From: CAVUXJ01 sp963814975
GTDB lineage: Bacteria > Acidobacteriota > Vicinamibacteria > Vicinamibacterales > CAVVIG01
Direction of reading: 5' to 3'
NCBI GenBank assembly: GCA_963814975.1
Contig: CAWFFB010000035.1
Span: 434,001-498,000, forward strand
Length of the DNA: 64,000 bases
Each line of letters begins with the position of its first letter. The first letter of the stretch is position 1. Below, in pieces: positions 26,115 to 34,324 of this stretch. The notes under the pieces were generated by a model that worked only from the letters and a program-made list of their open reading frames with translations, did no database searches and had not been told where the DNA came from. A program made the position numbers and the translations under genes.

Positions 26115-26414
26115 TCAGCGGAATGGAGTGCCCAGCCGTCGGGCCACTTGCGCTCGCACGGCGGTTTCCGACGCTGAGGTGGTGATGTCGAGGCCGCTGT
26201 CGATCAGCGCGTCGATGAGGGCGCGGATCAGCCCGGCGCGGTTCAGAACCTTGCCGCTCTTTCCGCGAATATCGGTGGCTAGACGATCGAGATGGACGAT
26301 TTGACGATCGAACAATACGACCGACACCTTCGACCACGTTTCCTGGTGGCTTGGAGGACGCCCCCGGGGTTTCGGCTTGAGCTTCTGTTCCCTCACATTC
26401 CGCTGCTTCGCCAT
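26115..26414 (-). CDS. Small DNA-binding protein with AT-hook-like motif and ribbon-helix-helix-like region
   Basis: A 99-residue basic protein. The N-terminus has KPRGRPPSHQE, whose RGRPP core is like an AT-hook. It is followed by WSKVSVVLFDRQIVHLDRLA as the beta-strand/first helix and KVLNRAGLIRALIDALIDSG as the second helix of a CopG/RHH-type dimer. No toxin gene sits beside it. It is transcribed away from the RHH-like gene at 26501, so the two may repress a shared promoter. Confidence 0.65.
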   Translation of the reverse strand: MAKQRNVREQKLKPKPRGRPPSHQETWSKVSVVLFDRQIVHLDRLATDIRGKSGKVLNRAGLIRALIDALIDSGLDITTSASETAVRAQVARRLGTPFR

Positions 26415-26500
26415 CTCACCGTCCGCAGGCCGTGATTATATCGGTAGATTTCTGCTAGCACAAACACAGCAGTACACATCATCGTTCATTCTCTTTCACC
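26415..26500. promoter_or_regulatory. AT-rich divergent promoter region between two RHH-like genes
   Basis: The 86-base gap contains GTGATTATATCGGTAGATTTCTGC and AGTACACATCATCG and is much less GC-rich than the flanks. TTATAT-like words may be -10 elements in both directions. Both flanking proteins could bind here, which would be autoregulation; this is inferred. Confidence 0.4.
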
Positions 26501-26824
26501 ATGGCGCGAAAAAACGCAATAGCACGGGCGCGTATCGGACGCCCCCCAGCCGGCGCCCGCGAGGGCGAACGGGTCAAGGACTATCCCCAGCTCAGCATCC
26601 GCGTTCCAGCCGGTGTGAGGGCCACGCTCCAGGCGCTGAGCGTCGTCCGGTCGCGCCCACAATGGCGTCTGGTTGTCGAAGCGATCGATTGCTACCTGCG
26701 CAATCGTCCGGCAGACGAGCGACGGGTCGTGGAGGAGTTATCGAGCCGCAAACACGGCCGTGCGTCGGCGCGTGCCTTGACGGGGCTGCGCCGTGCGGCA
26801 CGACGGCGGACCCAGCGCAAATAG
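26501..26824 (+). CDS. Small DNA-binding protein with AT-hook-like motif and ribbon-helix-helix-like region (second)
   Basis: A 107-residue basic protein with an N-terminal ARIGRPPAGARE (GRPP core), then YPQLSIRVPAGVRATLQALS and RPQWRLVVEAIDCYL, which is the strand-helix-helix pattern of CopG/RHH repressors, and a Lys/Arg-rich tail (RRAARRRTQRK). It is divergent from the similar gene at 26115-26414 and shares its layout, although the two are not close in sequence. No strong ribosome site precedes the ATG, so a leaderless transcript is possible. Confidence 0.65.
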   Translation: MARKNAIARARIGRPPAGAREGERVKDYPQLSIRVPAGVRATLQALSVVRSRPQWRLVVEAIDCYLRNRPADERRVVEELSSRKHGRASARALTGLRRAARRRTQRK

Positions 26825-26994
26825 ATGAACGCGGTGCCTCAAGCATCGCCTCCCGCGCATTGACCTCGAGATTCAGCACGATCTCCTCGATCTCGGCACT
26901 CCATCGATGACCGGGCGCCTCGGCACGTGCAGATGACGAGGATCCTACCCGAACGGGTGGTGTCCAGCTCGCTGACCGGGGCTACGATCGCCGC

Positions 26995-27945
26995 ATGTGG
27001 CCCGACCCTGCGAATGATCAGTCGCTGCTCGACGACTATTCGAGGGCGGTGATCTACGCGGTGGAGAAAGCGGCTCCGGGGGTCGTGAAGATCGACGTCG
27101 ACGGCGTTTCGGCCGGCTCCGGGTTCCTGTTCACGCCAGACGGTCTTGTCCTCACGAACAGCCACGTCCTCGCGCGTGGCTCACGGATCATCGTCACCCT
27201 GCTCGATGGCCGCTTTCTGCGCGCCTCCCTGGTTGGCGACGATCCCGACAGCGATCTTGCCGTGCTCCGCGTGGACTCGAGCGGCGCCGAGGGGCTGCCC
27301 TGGATCACCTTCGGCGATTCGAGCCGGCTGCGGCCGGGCCAGGTCGTCGTCGCGATTGGCAACCCGTACGGGTTTCAACATTCGGTGACGAGCGGTGTCG
27401 TCAGCGCGATCGGCCGGTCGTTGCGCGCGCGTTCCGGCCGTCTGTTGGAGGACATCGTGCAGACCGACGCGCCCCTCAACCCCGGGAACTCGGGCGGGCC
27501 GCTCGTGACGACGCGAGGGGAGGTGGTGGGGGTGAACACCGCGATGATTCACCCCGCCCACGGGTTGTCCTTCGCCATCGCCAGCAACACAGCGCAGTTC
27601 GTCCTGTCGGCCCTCATACGTGACGGCCGCATTCGAAGGAGCTTCATCGGGGTCACTGGCCAGCGCGTCCCGATTCCGCGGCGGTTGATGCGCGACTGTC
27701 AACTCGCCATTTCCTCCGGCGTTCTCGCCGTGGGCATCGAGCAGTCGAGTCCCGCGGAGACGGCCGGGCTGCGCACGGGAGACATCATCGTCGCATTCGG
27801 GAGTGTCCGGGTGAGCGGTGTCGACGATCTGCATCGGCAGTTGACTGCCGAGCGAATCGGCGTAGCGGCCGCGTTGACCATTGTGCGGGGGGCCGAGCGC
27901 CGTCAGCTCACGGTCGTACCGAGAGAGCGACATTCGGAAGTCTGA
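26995..27945 (+). CDS. HtrA/DegP-type serine protease with PDZ domain, active, no signal peptide
   Basis: A 316-residue S1C protease. The catalytic triad is complete: His in LVLTNSHVLARG, Asp in DPDSDLAVLRV and Ser in LNPGNSGGPLV. A single PDZ domain follows (SPAETAGLRTGDIIVAFGSV). The first residues (MWPDPANDQSLLDDYSRAVI) show neither signal peptide nor membrane anchor, unlike DegP or HtrA of known type, so it may be cytoplasmic. It converges on a LuxR-type gene, behind which lies a catalytically dead paralogue. Confidence 0.93.
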   Translation: MWPDPANDQSLLDDYSRAVIYAVEKAAPGVVKIDVDGVSAGSGFLFTPDGLVLTNSHVLARGSRIIVTLLDGRFLRASLVGDDPDSDLAVLRVDSSGAEGLPWITFGDSSRLRPGQVVVAIGNPYGFQHSVTSGVVSAIGRSLRARSGRLLEDIVQTDAPLNPGNSGGPLVTTRGEVVGVNTAMIHPAHGLSFAIASNTAQFVLSALIRDGRIRRSFIGVTGQRVPIPRRLMRDCQLAISSGVLAVGIEQSSPAETAGLRTGDIIVAFGSVRVSGVDDLHRQLTAERIGVAAALTIVRGAERRQLTVVPRERHSEV

Positions 27946-28093
27946 AATCTGAAGCCTGGAGTCTGAAACTCAAGAACGCCGACGAGCAGAAACGCCCCAG
28001 GGATCCCGGTGACTGGCCAACGGCTCCAGTGTCCGCTGCGAATTCTGCGTTGAACCGTGCCGTGCAGGCTTGAGGTTCAGGTTTCAGATTTTC
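27936..28093. repeat. Inverted CTGAAATCTGAAG / CAGATTTTC arrays between convergent genes
   Basis: Directly after the HtrA stop lies TCTGAAATCTGAAGCCTGGAG plus TCTGAAACTCAAG. At the far end, before the LuxR stop, lies CTTGAGGTTCAGGTTTCAG plus ATTTT. The words AAATCTGAA/TTCAGATTT and CTCAAG/CTTGAG are complementary, so a long-range hairpin or bidirectional terminator is possible. The middle (27973-28070) is unremarkable. Confidence 0.55.
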
Positions 28094-28468
28094 CTAGATA
28101 GTCACCAACCCGCGCCTGATGGCGCGGCGTACAGCGTCGGTCCGGTTGGCCGCGCCCAGCTTGCCGCAAATCGACGACACATGAAACTTCACCGTCTGGT
28201 CGCTGATCCCGAGTCTGACAGCAATCGCTTTGTTCGGGAACCCTTCGGTCAGTAGCTCCAGGACCTCAATTTCTCGCGCCGTCAGCGGCTCCTCGAGCGT
28301 GGCGTTCTCCGCCCTGCCGGGAGACATGACGATGACATCGGCTGCGACTTGGGAGGACCGGGCGGTCGCGACGGTCGGAAACTCGCCCGCGATCTCGGTC
28401 GATTGGCCGGCAAGCCGGGCGCGCAGGCGAGCCCGTTCCGCCGGCGAGCCCACCAGGAGGACACGCAT
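28094..28468 (-). CDS. LuxR-type DNA-binding regulator with degenerate receiver-like N-terminus
   Basis: A 124-residue protein. The C-terminal half is a LuxR/FixJ helix-turn-helix (LTAREIEVLELLTEGFPNKA, IAVRLGISDQTVKFHVSSIC, KLGAANRTDAVRRAI). The N-terminal half (MRVLLVGSPAERARLRARLA, VAADVIVMSPG) has the start and one strand of a receiver domain but is only about 50 residues long and lacks the phosphoacceptor context, so it is not a normal response regulator. It sits between an active and an inactive HtrA-like gene and is on the same strand as the latter. It may control them. Confidence 0.88.
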   Translation of the reverse strand: MRVLLVGSPAERARLRARLAGQSTEIAGEFPTVATARSSQVAADVIVMSPGRAENATLEEPLTAREIEVLELLTEGFPNKAIAVRLGISDQTVKFHVSSICGKLGAANRTDAVRRAIRRGLVTI

Positions 28469-28474
28469 CACAGC

Positions 28475-28550
28475 AATCTCAAGTCTCAAGTCTCAAGCCT
28501 CAAGTCTCAAGTCTCAAGCCCCCTGAGACTTCAGACTTGAGAAATGAGAC
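28475..28550. repeat. Tandem TCTCAAG heptamer array with inverted partner
   Basis: Six TCTCAAG/CCTCAAG units follow each other (about 28477-28518), and CTGAGACTTCAGACTTGAGA follows as the inverted partner, with AAGTCTCAAG pairing to CTGAGACTT. It fills the gap between two genes of the same strand. This is the clearest member of the window's dispersed repeat family. Confidence 0.8.
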
Positions 28551-28553
28551 TTC

Positions 28554-29456
28554 CTACAAACGGCCCGGACGTTCGCTGACCGTGATCGCCAGGTCTAGAG
28601 GCGCCGCGCCGCGGCGGACCCGCACAGGCACGGGATGGCCGATCCGCTCTGCCGTCAGGAGTTCCAAAAGTTCCTCGGCCGACCTGATCGGGCGACCGTC
28701 GAAGTCGAGCAGCAGGTCTCCCACCAGCACCCCGGCGGCTTCCGCCGGACTCTCTGGCGTCACGGCGACGACCAGGAGCGCGTGGTCGCGATCGTCGACT
28801 CCCCGCTGGCTGTCGGGCAGGCGGACCGGTTGACCCGCCAGTCCCAGGTAGCCGCGCTTGACGGTGCCGTGTTCGATGAGCACCGCCGCTGTCGTCCAAG
28901 CGATCCGTGCCGGGATCACAACGGCCAGGCCGCGGATCTCTGCCGCTGTCGGCACGCCGATGAGCTTGCCGCCCGTATCGACGAACGCCCCGCCGGCGAA
29001 GCCCTCGTGCATCGGCGCGGTCGTCCGGATAACCTCGTCGATGGCGCGGCGGAAGCCTGTCCGCAGCGGTCCGCCGATCACCGATACGATGCCGGCGCTC
29101 GCCGTGATCGCATTACTCCACGACCGCGCGACACCGACGGCGATGTGGCCTACGCGGACGGTGCCCTCACTCACAGTGACGGGCGCGATGCCGAGGCCGC
29201 CGACCCGAAGCACGGCAAGGCCGGTTGCGGGGTCCCAGCCTGCCAGCTCCGCCTCGAACGTGTGGCCATCGTGGCGCCGCACCCGCAGGCGGTCCCCACG
29301 TCCAAGCGCCCGCGCGGTGGTGAGGACGACGCCATCGGCGTAGACCAGGCCGCTGACCGGCCGACGGCCGTTCTGAACCTGCACCACCGCAGGGGCCACC
29401 CCCGCCACGGCGTCCGCAAGTTCATTTGAAATCGCACCCAGGACCGAGCTCGTCAT
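28554..29456 (-). CDS. Catalytically dead HtrA-like protease paralogue with PDZ domain
   Basis: A 300-residue protein with the trypsin-like/PDZ plan of HtrA, but all three catalytic residues are replaced: VVLTTARALG has Arg where the catalytic His would be, DPATGLAVLRV has Gly for the Asp, and MHEGFAGGAFV has Ala for the Ser. The PDZ domain (SPAEAAGVLVGDLLLDFDGR) is intact. Start 29456 is set by GGAGG six bases upstream. It aligns along its length with the active HtrA at 26995, so a duplication followed by loss of catalysis is likely. It may be a substrate-binding or regulatory partner. The loss of all three residues with an open frame argues for selection rather than decay. Confidence 0.88.
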   Translation of the reverse strand: MTSSVLGAISNELADAVAGVAPAVVQVQNGRRPVSGLVYADGVVLTTARALGRGDRLRVRRHDGHTFEAELAGWDPATGLAVLRVGGLGIAPVTVSEGTVRVGHIAVGVARSWSNAITASAGIVSVIGGPLRTGFRRAIDEVIRTTAPMHEGFAGGAFVDTGGKLIGVPTAAEIRGLAVVIPARIAWTTAAVLIEHGTVKRGYLGLAGQPVRLPDSQRGVDDRDHALLVVAVTPESPAEAAGVLVGDLLLDFDGRPIRSAEELLELLTAERIGHPVPVRVRRGAAPLDLAITVSERPGRL

Positions 29457-29567
29457 AGATCCTCCTTCCGTCAGGGTGGCATCGCCGAGTCGCCGGCGGC
29501 CGCACATCACCGACTCGCGCTTGCGAGGGCCTCGGGTCGGTGCGTCACCGTATTTAACCCACGTATC

Positions 29568-30521
29568 GTGGATGACGCCGCACATCACCCATTGGCGTAC
29601 CGTGCCGACCTCGAATCGGCTGGCCTGCGGCTCGACAAGTTTCTTGCGGGGGAGACCCGGCTCGGATCGCGTGGACAGGCGTCCACCGCGCTGCAACGCG
29701 GAAAGGTATTCGTCAACGAGCACGAAGTCGGACCATCGGACGCCGGGATACGCCTCGTCGCCGGCGATACGGTCCGGGTGTGGATGGACCGGCCCGGCAG
29801 CGCGCGCCGCCGCGCCCCACGGCCGGCAGGGTCCGGGGAGCTGGCAATCGTTTACCAAGACGATGCGCTGGTCGTGGTCAATAAGCCGTCCGGGCTGCTG
29901 ACGGTCCCGCTGGCTCACCGCGGCGATGCGTCGGTCGCCGACCAGCTTCTGGCGCATTTTCATTCGCGTGGCAAGCGGCGGCCGCTGGTCGTCCACCGGA
30001 TCGACCGCGACACGTCGGGGCTCGTCATGTTCGCGATGCACCCCGAGGCTCATGCCCGGCTCAAAGAGCAATTCAAGCGTCATGAACCGGAACGGGTATA
30101 TCTGGCAGTTGTTTACGGTCACCCATCGCCTCCGTTCGGCACCTGGCGCGATCACCTCGTGTGGGATCAGCGTTCGCTCATCCAGAAGGCGACGCATCCA
30201 CAGGACGCGCACGGCAAGGACGCGCGGAGCGAGTATCGAGTGGTCGAGACGTTCCAGGACACCGCGCTCATCGAGGTCAGGCTCGTGACCGGAAAGCGGA
30301 ACCAGATCCGTCTTCAGGCGCGGCTGCGCGGTCACACCCTGGTGGGTGAGCAGCGCTACGTTTATGGCCCTGACGCTCTGCGTTTCATCGATTTTCCCCG
30401 CCAGGCGTTACACGCCCATCGCCTGGCTGTGCGCCACCCGGTGGACGGGCGTTCACTTCGGCTGGAGGCGCCCCTTCCGGCCGACCTGGCTGAGCTGATC
30501 GCGCGCCTCCGGCGCGGCTGA
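29568..30521 (+). CDS. RluA-family pseudouridine synthase
   Basis: RNA-modifying enzyme of 317 residues that isomerises uridine to pseudouridine in rRNA or tRNA. An S4 RNA-binding domain lies at residues 15-75 (GLRLDKFLAGETRLGSRGQA, KVFVNEHEVGPSDAGIRL). The catalytic domain has YQDDALVVVNKPSGLLTVPL and the active-site motif HRIDRDTSGLVMFAM with the catalytic Asp, and the end LVTGKRNQIRLQARLRGHTL matches the family. Length and motifs are complete. Which uridine it modifies is not predictable. Confidence 0.94.
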   Translation: MDDAAHHPLAYRADLESAGLRLDKFLAGETRLGSRGQASTALQRGKVFVNEHEVGPSDAGIRLVAGDTVRVWMDRPGSARRRAPRPAGSGELAIVYQDDALVVVNKPSGLLTVPLAHRGDASVADQLLAHFHSRGKRRPLVVHRIDRDTSGLVMFAMHPEAHARLKEQFKRHEPERVYLAVVYGHPSPPFGTWRDHLVWDQRSLIQKATHPQDAHGKDARSEYRVVETFQDTALIEVRLVTGKRNQIRLQARLRGHTLVGEQRYVYGPDALRFIDFPRQALHAHRLAVRHPVDGRSLRLEAPLPADLAELIARLRRG

Positions 30522-30593
30522 GCACGACCAAATACTGGCCCGGCGGATCCTTTATCCCCGGCCGGCCGTCTAAGACAGAGAGAGGACTATCCC

Positions 30594-30737
30594 ATGGCTA
30601 AACGACGACCCGCGGGAGCGGTGGTGTGCCCACGCTGCGGCGTGCCGAGCGCGCATGTGATCGGGCGGTGCGAATCGCTGCCGATTGTGTATCTGCGATG
30701 CGACGAGTGCGGGCGGACGTCGGTCTCCCCTGAGTAA
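30594..30737 (+). CDS. Zinc-ribbon microprotein, 47 residues
   Basis: A short frame (MAKRRPAGAVVCPRCGVPSA, then YLRCDECGRTSVSPE) with two CxxC knuckles, CPRC and CDEC, which is the zinc-ribbon pattern. AGAGAGGA lies nine bases before the ATG. It stands alone after the RluA gene. A structural or RNA/DNA-binding role is plausible; no family name can be given. Confidence 0.75.
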   Translation: MAKRRPAGAVVCPRCGVPSAHVIGRCESLPIVYLRCDECGRTSVSPE

Positions 30738-30757
30738 CACGTTGACCTGGAGAGGCT

Positions 30758-30796
30758 CAAATCTGAAGTCTGAAATCTGATCTGACTTCAGGTTTG
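30758..30796. terminator. Inverted repeat, likely terminator or RNA hairpin
   Basis: CAAATCTGAAGTC (30758-30770) pairs with GACTTCAGGTTTG (30784-30796), 12 of 13 perfect plus one G-U, around a 13-base loop. It follows the zinc-ribbon gene. It uses the same words as the other intergenic arrays of the window. No T-run follows, so termination is inferred. Confidence 0.5.
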
Positions 30797-31072
30797 AGAT
30801 TTCAGGTTCCCCGAGGACTTGGTACGCCGGACCGGGCCGGACGCGCCGCGTCCGGCGCGTGATCCCACCGACAGATCGGTCGCAACACACCCTTCGAGTT
30901 ACAGAATTCGCCCCTCTTGCCTGTTCCTGTGAAGACAGGGCCGGTCAATGGCTGCACGATCCTGCACGGCCCGAATTCGAGAAGCCGCCACCCTGCAGGT
31001 AGTTAGCGACGAAGGTCGGCAAGCGGCACACTTCGCGCATCACGTTTCGCGTCCTTTCATTTTGAGGCTGAC
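30797..31072. other. Gap before the pseudokinase gene, no gene seen
   Basis: No convincing coding frame. ATTTCAGGTTCC near 30799-30810 continues the inverted repeat. The rest probably carries the promoter of the pseudokinase/TonB-like operon; no clear -10 or -35 pair is visible. Confidence 0.3.
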
Positions 31073-33284
31073 ATGGAACGAGCTGCGCTCCCACTCTCGT
31101 CGCCCGCGACGGGCGCATTCGTGGACGGTCTTGGCGAGCGGCGTCAAATCGTCGAGCCGACCGGAAACGAGACGATCGAGCTGCTTTGCCTCCGCAACGA
31201 GCTGGCGGCGGTTCCGTCGTTCGAGTTCGCGCTCCGTGAACGCGTCAGCCGCCTCGCGAATTTCCGTCATCCGTCCTTCGGTCGTGTCCGCTCGGTCGAG
31301 CGGCTCGCCGACCGCGAGACAGCGCTGGCAGTCGTGTCCGACCATACCGATGGCGTTCGGCTCTCGGACATGCTGGTCAACGCGGAGGAGCGTCGGCTTG
31401 GCCTCGACATCAATATTGCGCTGTGTCTGATTCGACAGCTCGTGCCGGCCGTTGCGATGCTCCACGAGAGCGCGCGCGACACCGCTCACGGCGCGATCGG
31501 CCCTGAGCGGCTCGTGGTCACGCCGGATGCGCGTCTCGTGATCGTGGAATACGTCCTGGGCGCGGCGCTCGAGCAGCTTCACTACTCGCAGGAGCGGTAC
31601 TGGCATCAGTTGCGCATTCCCTTGCCGCAGAGCTGCCGGCCTTCCGCGCTTCGATCAGCGCGCCGACGTGACGCAGATTGGCGTCGTCGCCCTGTCGCTG
31701 ATCCTCGGCCGGCCGCTGCGCGACGACGAGTACCCGTCGCGCATCGGCGACGTCGTGGCCTCGACGTGGGCGGTGTCGTCGCGCGGCGGATTCGAGCCGC
31801 TGCCGCCAGGGTTGCGAGCATGGCTCGGGCGCGCGCTGCAGCTCGACGCGAGAAACGCGTTCAGTTCGGCTGTCGACGCGCAAGCGGAGCTCGACAAGGT
31901 GCTCGGGGAGGGCGACTACCTCGCCTCGTCGGCCAGCCTCGCATCGTTCCTGACGCGGTATCACGCGGCCGGGGCTGCGTCCGAAGCGCCTGCCGCTCCG
32001 CCGAGACTCGCCGCGCCGGTGAGGCCCGAAGTGCCCGCGCTGTCAGCGGTGGCGGCCGGGCCGACGCCGGTGGGCGGCTGGGAACCGACATCCCTGGAGA
32101 TTCTGGCTCACCCGCCCGCACCGCGAACTCAGTCGCCGCCCGTGACGTTGCCTCAGTCGAGGGCACTCTCCGGGGTCGAACTCCAGCCGCTTGCGGATTC
32201 AGTGACGGTGCGGACGCCGCCGCGCGGAATCCCGAGGGCCCGGCTGAACAGCCTGGGGCTGGAGCCGATCGAACCGATCGAGACAATGCCCTCTATCGAT
32301 CTGTTTGCAGAAGAGGCTACGCCTCAGCGGCGATGGCCAAAGCTGGCCGCCATCGCGGCGGTCCTGGTCGTGGTCGTCGGGGTGGGAGGCATGGTGGCCA
32401 AGCGATATCTCGGCGCCGCGAAGGCAACACCCACCGGGACGCTCATCATCGCCACGAATCCGGCCGGGGCGCAGGCGACCATCGACGGGCAGCCGCGCGG
32501 CACGACGCCTTTGACGCTCGTGCTTCCCGTCGGGCCGCACACCATTGTCCTGCGGGCCGGCAACGCCGACCGATCGATCCCCGTGACGATCAACGCCGAC
32601 GCGGAGGTTTCGCAGTACATCGAGTTGCCGCAGGCTGGCGCGACGCTGGGTCAGCTGCAGGTTCGAACCGAGCCCGCGGGAGCGAAGGTCACCATCGACG
32701 GGGTGGCTGTCGGGACGTCGCCGATGATGGTGCTCGATCTTGCGCCCGGAGAACACGTCGTCACACTCGCGAGCGCCCTCGGATCCGTGAAACACACCGT
32801 GACGATCGAGTCGGGCATGACGGCATCGCTGGTCGTCCCGCTGGGCGGAGCAGCCGAAGGAGCGCCGGTATCGGGCTGGATCGGCGTGCAATCGCCCATC
32901 GAGGTGCAGGTGTACGAAGGCGATCGTCTGCTCGGCACCAGCAGGAGCGATCGGATCATGGTGTCGGCGGGCCGGCACGAAATCAATCTGGTCAACGAAG
33001 CATTCGGATATCGCGCCACCCGCGTGCTGCAGGTTCCAGCGGGCAAGGTCGCACCGTTCGTGGTGGACCTCCCCACAGGGACGATCGCGTTGAACGCGGT
33101 GCCCTGGGCCGAAGTGTGGATCGACGGCGTGAAGGTAGGCGACACGCCGATTGGCAACCTGTCGGTGGCGATCGGCAATCACGACGTGGTGTTTCGGCAT
33201 CCTGAACTTGGCGAGCAGCGTCATACGGCGACGGTGACCCTCGCGACCGCTGCACGACTCAGCGTCGACCTGAGGAAACAATGA
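31073..33284 (+). CDS. Serine/threonine-kinase-like pseudokinase with transmembrane helix and four PEGA repeats, one frameshift
   Basis: The N-terminal 270 residues have a protein-kinase layout, but the catalytic loop reads TAHGAIGPERLVV instead of HRDLKPENxxL: the catalytic Asp, Lys and Asn are missing. The DFG position reads IVEY, so no phosphotransfer is expected. After a linker comes a membrane helix (AAIAAVLVVVVGVGGMVAKR) and four PEGA-like repeats (GTLIIATNPAGAQATIDGQP; GQLQVRTEPAGAKVTIDGVA; IGVQSPIEVQVYEGDRLLGT; GTIALNAVPWAEVWIDGVKV), which bind outside the membrane. A frame change near 31620 must be bridged, continuing with GLPRFDQRADVTQIGVVALS. The stop overlaps the ATG of the next gene, so the pair is co-translated. 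Confidence 0.82.
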
Positions 33285-34217
33285 ACGCCTGGCTGAACGT
33301 TGCTGCGGCGCTGGTGCTGATAGTGGCCACCGCTGACGTTGCGGCAGGCCAGGATTCGTTGTCGGCCGCGCGCGAACTATATGCTGGTGCCGCGTACGAA
33401 GATGCGCTCGCGGTCCTCAATCGGCTGCGCGCGAACGCGGTGCGCGCCGACGATGCACGTGCGATCGATCAGTATCGCGCGTTCTGCCTGCTTGCTCTTG
33501 GGCGAGGGTCGGACGCCGAGCGGGCGATTGAGTCCGTGATCGCGGTCCAGCCGTCGTACGAACCGACGGAGGGCGACGTGTCGCCTCGGGTGCGCGCGGC
33601 GTTCACCGAGGTCCGCCGCCGGATGCTGCCGACAATCGTCCAGCAATGGTACGCGAGCGCTAAGGGATCCTACGATCGGAAGGAGTACGGGGCGGCGGTC
33701 GCCGGTTTCAATCAGGTGCTGGACGTACTCACCGACGCCGACGTCGCCTCCGTCGTGAACCAGCCGCCGCTGTCCGACATGCGTACGCTGGCCGCGGGAT
33801 TTCGTGACTTGAGCGTGCTGGCCGCGGCCCCGCCGCCCCCACCGCCACTGCCACCGCCGCCACCGCCCGCCCCTCCGGAGCCGGCGCCAGCAGCGCCGGC
33901 GCCGCCGCCGAGAGTGGCGCTGCCGCGCATTTACGGGCCGGGCGATCCTGACGTCGTGCCGCCCGTGGTGGTCCGACAATCGCTGCCCCCCCTGCCTCCC
34001 CAGGTCTCCAGGGGTCTCAATACGCGGGAAGGCAGCCTCGAGATCATCATTAACGAGGTCGGCGGGGTGGAGAGCGTCCAGATGAAAGTGCCGTTCTCTC
34101 CCCTGTACGATCGGTTGGCGGTCGCTGCCGCCACGGAGTGGCAGGTACAAGCCTGCGATGATCGGTGGCGTGCCTGTGAAGTACCGCAAGACCCTTCAGA
34201 TCACCTTCAAGCGGTAG
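33281..34217 (+). CDS. Exported TonB-like protein with TPR-like part and Pro-rich linker, one frameshift
   Basis: Signal peptide (MNAWLNVAAALVLIVATADV), then a TPR-like helical part (LYAGAAYEDALAVLNRLRAN), a Pro-rich linker (about residues 185-210) and a TonB C-terminal-like region (GSLEIIINEVGGVESVQMKV). In the original frame the end is lost. Shifting by one near 34143 gives YKPAMIGGVPVKYRKTLQIT followed by FKR and TAG at 34217, the typical TonB ending, so a single missing or extra base is assumed. The C-terminal domain would sit in the periplasm. Its ATG overlaps the pseudokinase stop (ATGA), suggesting they work together, perhaps in energising or sensing at the envelope. Confidence 0.78.
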
Positions 34218-34324
34218 GCGGTCTGTCACGAAAAACAACACAAGGGTGGAGTTTTCGCGCCTTCGTGGCTGGGCCATGACGATCGTCCCCGCGCCACCCG
34301 ACCGTGTTCAACCGATAGCGGGTG

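Noticed and set aside
28477..28550. The regular TCTCAAG array as a CRISPR
   Set aside because: Units are seven bases without spacers, and the array has an inverted partner; no cas genes are present.
33820..33910. The proline-coding CCGCC repeat as a functional DNA repeat
   Set aside because: It encodes the Pro-rich linker of the TonB-like protein and needs no further explanation.
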